Translations under genes and position numbers: made by a program
DNA from: Oscillospiraceae bacterium
Lineage (GTDB): Bacteria > Bacillota_A > Clostridia > Saccharofermentanales > Saccharofermentanaceae
Direction of reading: 5' to 3'
Assembly: GCA_902803365.1 (NCBI GenBank)
Contig: CADCPU010000219.1
Span: 1-5,508, forward strand
Length of the DNA: 5,508 nt
The notes under the pieces: model-generated
Told to the model about the DNA's origin: nothing
What the model saw: the letters and a program-made list of their open reading frames with translations, nothing else
Databases searched by the model: none
Shown here: piece by piece, positions 1 to 3,983 of the stretch
How the letters are laid out: each line of letters begins with the position of its first letter
Position numbering within the stretch: position 1 is the first letter of the stretch

Positions 1-159
1 TCCGGAGCCCTTACGAGCGATTACATATCCTTCGAATACCTGGATACGCTCACGGTTTCCCTCTTTGATCTTGAGATGTGCCTTAACGTAGTCACCGATC
101 TCAACTTCGGAGTAGCTATTGCGAAGATTCTCACTCTCAACAACTTTTACCAAATCCAT
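1..159 (-). CDS. rplS: 50S ribosomal protein bL19, 5' part (runs off the left edge)
   Basis: Only the first 53 codons are present; the family is usually about 115 residues, so roughly half is missing. The visible protein starts [13 protein letters not shown] and continues with the bL19 signature: [14 protein letters not shown] (about residues 18-31), then [19 protein letters not shown] (about 33-51). bL19 is a structural protein of the large subunit that sits at the interface with the 30S subunit. The ATG at 159 is chosen because a complete AAGGAGG Shine-Dalgarno lies 8 nt upstream (168-174). The gene follows trmD after an 84-nt gap, longer than most gaps in this cluster, and that gap may hold a leader RNA. 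The trmD-rplS order is standard in Firmicutes. Identification is very secure; the C-terminus cannot be judged. Confidence 0.96.
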   Translation of the reverse strand, partial: MDLVKVVESENLRNSYSEVEIGDYVKAHLKIKEGNRERIQVFEGYVIARKGSG

Positions 160-243
160 CTTTTGTTCCTCCTTCTCTGTTAGATGTTCGTGCATTTCCC
201 TATGTAAATACAGAGGACCATCCCAATCAACTTGACGATTTTA
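160..243 (-). promoter_or_regulatory. trmD-rplS intergenic region, possible r-protein leader RNA
   Basis: The 84-nt gap holds two mutually exclusive helices on the minus strand. The first is a local hairpin, UGUAUUU (212-206) with AAAUGCA (197-191), seven pairs including one G-U, with an 8-nt loop. The second joins CUCUGU (215-210) to ACAGAG (180-175), which abuts the Shine-Dalgarno. They share UGU, so one excludes most of the other. UCCU at 217-214 could also pair with AGGA of the Shine-Dalgarno. Leaders upstream of rplS that bind bL19 are known in Firmicutes (the Rfam L19 leader), but I cannot confirm that this sequence fits that model. No convincing promoter or terminator is seen here; a TTGATT exists at 231-226 without a good -10. 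Confidence 0.3.
168..174 (-). promoter_or_regulatory. Shine-Dalgarno site of rplS
   Basis: The minus strand reads AAGGAGG, a seven-base match to the anti-Shine-Dalgarno of 16S rRNA, 8 nt before the ATG at 159. It is directly preceded by ACAGAG (175-180), which can pair with CTCTGT at 210-215, so access to this site may be controlled by RNA folding. Confidence 0.9.
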
Positions 244-978
244 TCAGTTTTCAGGTTTATTGGCAAGTACTTTTTGCCAATCTTCCTCTGAAATCGTCAA
301 TTTATCGAGCATATCCGGCCTTTTTTGCAATGTTTCGAGCAAAGCCATCGTCCGGTTATACTCATCTATCTGAGCCTGATTGCCGCTGCAAAGTACCTCA
401 GGGACTTCCCTGCCGTGCCATTCGCGCGGTTTGGTATACTGTGGCGGCTCTAATAGACCGTTCATGTGCGATTCGTTCGTAAATGCTTCCGTGTTGGGTA
501 AAACACCTTCGAGCATGCGTGATACCGAATCGATTATCACGACTGATGCGATCTCACCGCCGGTCAGGACGTAATCTCCGATGGAGATCTCTTCGTCAAC
601 TATCTCATCGAGCACTCTGGCATCGATGCCTTCGTAGTGACCGCAGATGATAGCGACATGTTCCTTCTTGGACAGATCGATGACTTTCTTCTGGTTAAGT
701 ACGTGACCCTTAGGACTGACGTAGATAACATACGGCTTGTGTTCTGATGAAGCGCAGACGGCTTCGTAGCACTTGTATACCGGCTCACACTGCATGAGCA
801 TGCCTGTGCCGCCGCCATAGAGCGTGTCATCGACTTTGAGGTACTGACCCTGAGCAAACTCGCGGATATCGAAGCACTCGAGCGAGATGATATCCTTTTC
901 GAGCGCGCGTCCGATAATGCTCTGAGACAGGAATGACCTGACCTGATCCGGAAAAAGCGTAATGACCGAGAATCTCAT
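244..978 (-). CDS. trmD: tRNA (guanine-37-N1)-methyltransferase TrmD
   Basis: TrmD transfers a methyl group from S-adenosylmethionine to N1 of G37, next to the anticodon of tRNAs that read CCN, CUN and CGG, which prevents +1 frameshifting. The protein has 244 residues, normal for the family, and the SPOUT trefoil-knot motifs are in place: YGGGTGM (54-60), SPKG (88-91), GHYEGID (113-119), IGDYVLTGGE (133-142), and DSVSRMLEGVL (150-160) with the conserved Arg154. The C-terminal half has GLLEPPQYTKP (174-184) and EVPEVLCSGN (191-200). The residue matching the catalytic Asp169 of the E. coli enzyme is Glu169, and position 58, usually Pro, is Thr. The ATG at 978 lies 4 nt after the rimM stop, with GAAGG 8 nt upstream inside the end of rimM. 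The gene ends with a tandem stop, TGA then in-frame TAA (246-241). The enzyme acts as a dimer in the cytoplasm. Confidence 0.97.
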   Translation of the reverse strand: MRFSVITLFPDQVRSFLSQSIIGRALEKDIISLECFDIREFAQGQYLKVDDTLYGGGTGMLMQCEPVYKCYEAVCASSEHKPYVIYVSPKGHVLNQKKVIDLSKKEHVAIICGHYEGIDARVLDEIVDEEISIGDYVLTGGEIASVVIIDSVSRMLEGVLPNTEAFTNESHMNGLLEPPQYTKPREWHGREVPEVLCSGNQAQIDEYNRTMALLETLQKRPDMLDKLTISEEDWQKVLANKPEN

Positions 979-982
979 GGCA

Positions 983-1510
983 TCAACCTTCGTACAGTTC
1001 GTAAAGTCCGTCCGGAAGCTTTACCTTGATGTAGCCTTCCTCAGGCGCAATGTCGTAACAGATGGCCTTGAGGAACGGGACCAGAAGATCGGGCTTGCCG
1101 CTTCTCTTGATCTCGAGGACCTGATTGGCGCCGGTCTCGAAAACGTCATTTACGATACCGAGCTCACCCATCTCGTCGTCGATAACGGTAACGCCCTTAA
1201 GATCAGCGATAAAATAACTGTTCTTTGGAAGCTTTACCGCATCTTCGCGGGATACTGCAACATACAGGCCGCGAAGTTTCTCGGCTGCCGTACGGTCAGG
1301 AACGCCTTCAAACGTGATGAGGACGTTGCCGCGGTCGATCCTGGCACTCTTGATATCGTACTCGGATGTGACCGTACCGTCTTCTTTCTGGAGAACGCAT
1401 TTTTTCAGTTTATTAAAACGGCGCACATTATCAGTAATCGGGAAGACTTTGACCTCTCCCCGAATACCGTGTGCACCGATTATCTTACCCGTTACTATAT
1501 GATCGTTCAT
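983..1510 (-). CDS. rimM: 16S rRNA processing / 30S maturation factor RimM
   Basis: RimM binds uS19 and helps mature the 3' (head) domain of 16S rRNA in the 30S subunit. The 175-residue protein has the expected two-domain build. The N-terminal RimM domain starts with VTGKIIGAHGIRGEVKVFP (6-24) and includes the segment around 68-83 (EGVPDRTAAEKLRGLY). The C-terminal PRC-barrel runs from about 97 to 172, with SYFIADLKGVTV (98-109), VPFLKAICYDI (144-154) and LPDGLYEL (165-172). The ATG at 1510 shares its A with the TGA stop of khpA (TGATG). No purine-rich Shine-Dalgarno is visible in the 20 nt before it, so translation is probably coupled to khpA. The start is supported by the alignment of VTGKIIGAHGIRGEV with the usual family N-terminus. 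The next gene, trmD, follows after 4 nt, a pairing conserved across most bacteria. Confidence 0.96.
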   Translation of the reverse strand: MNDHIVTGKIIGAHGIRGEVKVFPITDNVRRFNKLKKCVLQKEDGTVTSEYDIKSARIDRGNVLITFEGVPDRTAAEKLRGLYVAVSREDAVKLPKNSYFIADLKGVTVIDDEMGELGIVNDVFETGANQVLEIKRSGKPDLLVPFLKAICYDIAPEEGYIKVKLPDGLYELYEG

Positions 1511-1740
1511 CAGCCGACGATGTCAACGACCACACGCTTGCCCTCTTTAAGGTACTTAGCCTTCATGATGGCACGGATAGCCTGAGCTCTCTTACCGTTC
1601 TTACCGATGATCTTACCCATATCATCAGGAGCAACCGAAAGCTCGAAAACAACAGTGTTTCCGCGCTCAGTCTTCTTAACGGATACCTCTTCAGGATTAT
1701 TGACCAATGACTTGGCCATAGATGTAAGTAATTCGCTCAT
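1510..1740 (-). CDS. khpA: KH-domain RNA-binding protein KhpA (YlqC family)
   Basis: This is a small single-KH-domain protein of 76 residues, the usual size. The KH signature with its GxxG RNA-contact loop is GKIIGKNGKRAQAIRAIM (42-59), with GKNG at 46-49; it is followed by the closing strand KRVVVDIVG at the C-terminus. In Firmicutes KhpA forms homodimers or pairs with KhpB (EloR/Jag), binds many RNAs and affects cell elongation and division; in this window that role is inferred from the family. A good AGGAG site (1747-1751) lies 6 nt before the ATG. The gene starts 26 nt after rpsP and its stop overlaps the rimM start by one base. The Bacillus cluster has ylqD after this gene, but here there is no room for it. 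Confidence 0.94.
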   Translation of the reverse strand: MSELLTSMAKSLVNNPEEVSVKKTERGNTVVFELSVAPDDMGKIIGKNGKRAQAIRAIMKAKYLKEGKRVVVDIVG

Positions 1741-1766
1741 TTTATTCTCCTCTTAGTAAGATCAGA

Positions 1767-2009
1767 TCAAAGAATGCCCTGCTTCTTAAGGAGTCCTCTT
1801 ACTGTATCTGTAGGCTGAGCACCGTTGCCGATCCACTTCTTAGCAGCCTCTGCATCGATATTTACTTCAGCAGGATCTGTAAGGGGATTGTATGTACCGA
1901 TCTCTTCGATGAAGCGGCCATCACGAGGATAACGTGAATCTGCTACTACTACACGATAGAAAGGAGCCTTTTTCTTACCCATTCTTCTCAAACGAATCTT
2001 AACTGCCAT
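1767..2009 (-). CDS. rpsP: 30S ribosomal protein bS16
   Basis: The gene encodes an 80-residue protein, typical for bS16, which binds 16S rRNA in the body of the small subunit and is needed for assembly. The N-terminus [20 protein letters not shown] (1-20), then [18 protein letters not shown] (21-38), the YNPL motif (40-43) and [18 protein letters not shown] (63-80) are all diagnostic. A GGAGG Shine-Dalgarno (2018-2022) lies 8 nt before the ATG. The 89-nt gap to ffh is long enough to hold its own promoter, and a candidate with a perfect TATAAT is present, so the ribosomal part of the operon may be transcribed independently of ffh. Confidence 0.98.
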   Translation of the reverse strand: MAVKIRLRRMGKKKAPFYRVVVADSRYPRDGRFIEEIGTYNPLTDPAEVNIDAEAAKKWIGNGAQPTDTVRGLLKKQGIL

Positions 2010-2072
2010 TTTTCATTCCTCCAAATTTTGAATGTTATTTGTTTTTTATCTATAATTCACATATTGCTATGG

Positions 2073-2102
2073 ATTATACCTTTTTTATCGAGGCGTTATC
2101 AG
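2073..2102 (-). promoter_or_regulatory. candidate internal promoter for rpsP and downstream genes
   Basis: On the minus strand CTGATA (2102-2097; four of six matches to TTGACA) is followed after 18 nt by a perfect TATAAT (2078-2073). The -35 hexamer contains the ffh stop codon TGA (2101-2099). Initiation would fall near 2066, giving a leader of roughly 55 nt before rpsP. No intrinsic terminator is visible after ffh, so this would add to read-through from the upstream promoter. The weak -35 keeps the confidence moderate. Confidence 0.42.
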
Positions 2103-3475
2103 AAACCTCTGAAACCGCCGAATCCGCCTAAGCCGCCGCCGAACTTACCGCCCGGGAATCCCTTAGGCATCTTCATCTTGCCGAACTTGCCGCCCTTGAG
2201 CTGCTTCATCATCTGAGCTGACTGCTCGTACTGCTTGATGAGCTGATTGACCTGCTGGACCGTTGTACCGGAACCTGCTGCGATACGCTTACGGCGTGAA
2301 GCGTTGAGGATCTTAGGGTTCTTTCTCTCACGCTTCGTCATGGATCTGATGATCGCCATGTTCGTATCGATGATCGAATCGTCTATATCTTCTTCCTTGA
2401 TCTTACCTGCAGCACCCGGGATCATACCGAGCATGTCCTTCATGGAACCCATGTTCTTGAGCTGTTCGAACTGAGTCAGAAGATCGTTAAGGTTGTAGTC
2501 GTCGGCCATCATACGCTCGACCTGCTTCATAGCCTTGTCTTCGTCGATATTGGCCTGAGCTTTCTCGATAAGGCTCATTACGTCGCCCATACCGAGGATC
2601 CTGTCTGCCATTCTGCTCGGATGGAAGAGTTCGATATTCTCGATCTTCTCACCTACGCAGATGTACTTGATAGGCTTGCCCGTGATCTTGCGGATCGAGA
2701 GAGCCGCACCGCCTCTGGCGTGACCGTCGAGCTTTGTCATGATGAAGCCGTCCATTCCGATAGCGGACTCAAAAGACTCAGCTACGTTTACGGCTTCCTG
2801 ACCGATCATGGCGTCTACGACGAGGAGCTTCTCGTCAGGCTTTACTTCGTTACTGATGTCACGAAGTTCATCCATCATCTCTTCATCAACGGTCATTCGA
2901 CCTGCGGTATCCACGATGAGGTAGTTGCAGAGCATATACTTTGCACGCTCGATCGCTTCCTTACTTATCTTGACTGCATCCTTTTCTTCAGGATGGATAT
3001 AGCACTGAATGCCGTTTGCTTCTGCAAGGACTCTGAGCTGTTCGGCAGCTGCAGGTCTGTGAACGTCAACTGAAGCTACCATAGGCTTCTTGCCGTCCTG
3101 CTTAAGGAGTCTGGCGAGCTTAACTGCCGTGGTCGTCTTACCTGCACCCTGGAGACCGTAGAGAACGATTACCGTAAAACCTGCAGGATTGACTGCGATC
3201 TTACTGTCACCTGTTCCGAGAAGCTCAGTAAGTGACTCGTGAACGATCTTAACGATCTGCTGACCCGGTGTGATGCTGTGCTCGATCTCGGCACCCTTAC
3301 ACTTCTCTGTCATCTCAGCGACGAAGCCCTTGGCTACGCTGTAGTTAACGTCAGCCTCAAGAAGCGCCATCCTGATCTCACGCATCATATCCTTGATGTC
3401 CTGCTCAGTAACTCTGGCCTTGCCGCGCATGCCGGAAGTTATTCTCTGAAGCTTTGCAGATAAACTCTCAAACAT
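2099..3475 (-). CDS. ffh: signal recognition particle GTPase Ffh (SRP54)
   Basis: Ffh binds 4.5S/scRNA and signal sequences of nascent proteins, then docks with FtsY to deliver ribosomes to the Sec translocon. The 458-residue protein has the standard N, G and M domains. The N domain carries ALLEADV (37-43). The GTPase motifs are GLQGAGKTT (107-115, P-loop), DVHRPAA (137-143), DTAGR (189-193), TKLDG (247-251) and VGE (274-276). The methionine-rich M domain follows, with FHPSRMADRILGMGD (284-298) and the RNA-binding SRRKRIAAGSGTTVQQVNQL (393-412). Several normally strict positions differ: His139 (usually Tyr), Ile224 in DAMIGQ (usually Thr) and His252 in DGHARGG (usually Asp). The tail 438-458 is rich in Gly and Phe. 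The ATG at 3475 has GGAG 7 nt upstream (3483-3486), inside the end of ylxM, 4 nt after its stop. Function is inferred to be intact because all nucleotide-binding motifs are present. Confidence 0.98.
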   Translation of the reverse strand: MFESLSAKLQRITSGMRGKARVTEQDIKDMMREIRMALLEADVNYSVAKGFVAEMTEKCKGAEIEHSITPGQQIVKIVHESLTELLGTGDSKIAVNPAGFTVIVLYGLQGAGKTTTAVKLARLLKQDGKKPMVASVDVHRPAAAEQLRVLAEANGIQCYIHPEEKDAVKISKEAIERAKYMLCNYLIVDTAGRMTVDEEMMDELRDISNEVKPDEKLLVVDAMIGQEAVNVAESFESAIGMDGFIMTKLDGHARGGAALSIRKITGKPIKYICVGEKIENIELFHPSRMADRILGMGDVMSLIEKAQANIDEDKAMKQVERMMADDYNLNDLLTQFEQLKNMGSMKDMLGMIPGAAGKIKEEDIDDSIIDTNMAIIRSMTKRERKNPKILNASRRKRIAAGSGTTVQQVNQLIKQYEQSAQMMKQLKGGKFGKMKMPKGFPGGKFGGGLGGFGGFRGF

Positions 3476-3479
3476 CTTA

Positions 3480-3809
3480 TTACTCCGTTATCAACTCGTC
3501 TCTGACATTCTTAAGAATGACAAGAGCTCTGTCCTTATCGTCTGAATCGAGAAGCTTGATCGCTTCGTCGATCTCTTGTTTCTGTAATGTAAAGCGCCTT
3601 ATGAGTCCGAGCTTTTCCTCGTAGTCTTCAAGGAGCTTTGAAGATCTCCTGACGGTATCGTGAACTGCCTGCCTGGATATGCCGACCGTATCGGCGATCT
3701 CAGCAAGAGACAAGTCGTCAAAATAATAATATTCCGTAAGTTCCCTCATCTTATCGGTCAAGAGATTACCGTAAAAATCAAGAGCCAGACATGCCTCAAT
3801 CTTGTTCAT
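3480..3809 (-). CDS. ylxM: YlxM/P13-family helix-turn-helix protein, SRP-associated
   Basis: The family is found beside ffh in Firmicutes; work in streptococci links it to binding and modulating the SRP, and it resembles sigma factor region 4. The protein has 109 residues from MNKIEACLALDFYGNLLT. The HTH is at about 32-52, LSLAEIADTVGISRQAVHDTV, followed by RRSSKLLEDYEEKLGLI, all typical of the family; the remaining C-terminal part is probably helical. An upstream TTG at 3848 is in frame and would add 13 residues, but it lies against the promoter -10. The ATG at 3809 has a GGAGG 7 nt upstream and matches the usual family start, so it is preferred. The gene is first in the operon and its stop is 4 nt from the ffh start. 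Whether it binds DNA, RNA or only the SRP cannot be read from sequence. Confidence 0.94.
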   Translation of the reverse strand: MNKIEACLALDFYGNLLTDKMRELTEYYYFDDLSLAEIADTVGISRQAVHDTVRRSSKLLEDYEEKLGLIRRFTLQKQEIDEAIKLLDSDDKDRALVILKNVRDELITE

Positions 3810-3816
3810 TTCTGTT

Positions 3817-3821
3817 CCTCC
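3817..3821 (-). promoter_or_regulatory. Shine-Dalgarno site fixing the ylxM start at 3809
   Basis: The minus strand reads GGAGG, 7 nt before ATG 3809. It decides against the longer reading frame that opens with TTG at 3848, because that codon lies immediately upstream of the -10 element and would not be in the transcript. Confidence 0.88.
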
Positions 3822-3838
3822 GTCAATTCGACCTGAGT

Positions 3839-3867
3839 ATATTATCAAAGCAATCCCCCTCTGTCAA
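3839..3867 (-). promoter_or_regulatory. sigma-A-type promoter of the ylxM-ffh operon
   Basis: A perfect TTGACA -35 (3867-3862) is followed after 17 nt by TAATAT (3844-3839). An alternative -10, GATAAT (3846-3841), has 15-nt spacing and a closer hexamer match. Transcription would begin near 3832, giving a short leader of about 22 nt before ylxM. Position, orientation and the perfect -35 all fit the main promoter of the seven-gene operon. Confidence 0.75.
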
Positions 3868-3895
3868 GTCATTTTACTTGTCACTTGGTACGACC

Positions 3896-3924
3896 TCGAA
3901 AATGAGCGAAAACTTGATTTTCGA
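3896..3924. promoter_or_regulatory. candidate operator: three CGAAAA boxes in helical phase
   Basis: CGAAAA occurs at 3897-3902 and 3907-3912, and its inverse TTTTCG at 3918-3923, with starts 10 and 11 bp apart, about one helical turn. The outer pair forms an 8-bp inverted repeat (TCGAAAAT, 13-nt spacer, ATTTTCGA) and the inner pair a 6-bp inverted repeat with a 5-nt spacer. The last box overlaps the -35 of the candidate lipoprotein promoter (3914-3919), a layout that would suit a repressor. No regulator can be named. Confidence 0.35.
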
Positions 3925-3941
3925 ACATATAGCGCTAGAAT
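3914..3941 (+). promoter_or_regulatory. candidate promoter of the DUF3298 lipoprotein gene
   Basis: TTGATT (3914-3919) and TAGAAT (3936-3941, five of six matches to TATAAT) are separated by 16 nt. Initiation near 3948 would give a leader of about 36 nt. The spacer and -10 contain the perfect 8-bp palindrome TAGCGCTA (3930-3937), and the -35 lies inside a CGAAAA-box inverted repeat, so the promoter may be controlled. Confidence 0.5.
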
Positions 3942-3963
3942 TTAATATGAGTTTTATTTTATT

Positions 3964-3969
3964 AAAAGG
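3964..3969 (+). promoter_or_regulatory. weak Shine-Dalgarno of the lipoprotein gene
   Basis: AAAAGG ends 14 nt before ATG 3984, a longer spacing and a weaker match than the GGAGG sites of the minus-strand genes. A second partial match, GG at 3972-3973, is closer. Translation is therefore probably less efficient than in the neighbouring operon. Confidence 0.5.
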
Positions 3970-3983
3970 TTGGTGTTTTTATT

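Noticed and set aside
962..1585. A 207-codon open frame on the plus strand opposite rimM and the end of khpA
   Set aside because: It lies fully antisense to two securely identified genes, its product resembles no family I know, and no ribosome binding site or promoter is evident.
2010..2098. Intrinsic terminator after ffh
   Set aside because: There is a run of A on the minus strand near 2087-2081 but no GC-rich stem followed by a U-tract in that orientation, so read-through into rpsP is expected.
2621..3073. A 150-codon plus-strand open frame opposite the middle of ffh
   Set aside because: It mirrors the codon structure of ffh, which is unmistakable on the other strand; the long open frame is a by-product of codon bias.
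3810..3848. N-terminal extension of ylxM starting at TTG 3848
   Set aside because: The codon lies directly upstream of the -10 element and so would not be transcribed; the ATG at 3809 has a strong Shine-Dalgarno and matches the family start.
3865..3887. CAAGT/ACTTG repeats upstream of the operon promoter (3865-3869, 3876-3880, 3883-3887)
   Set aside because: The units are only 5 bp and the first overlaps the TTGACA hexamer itself, so the similarity is easily due to chance.
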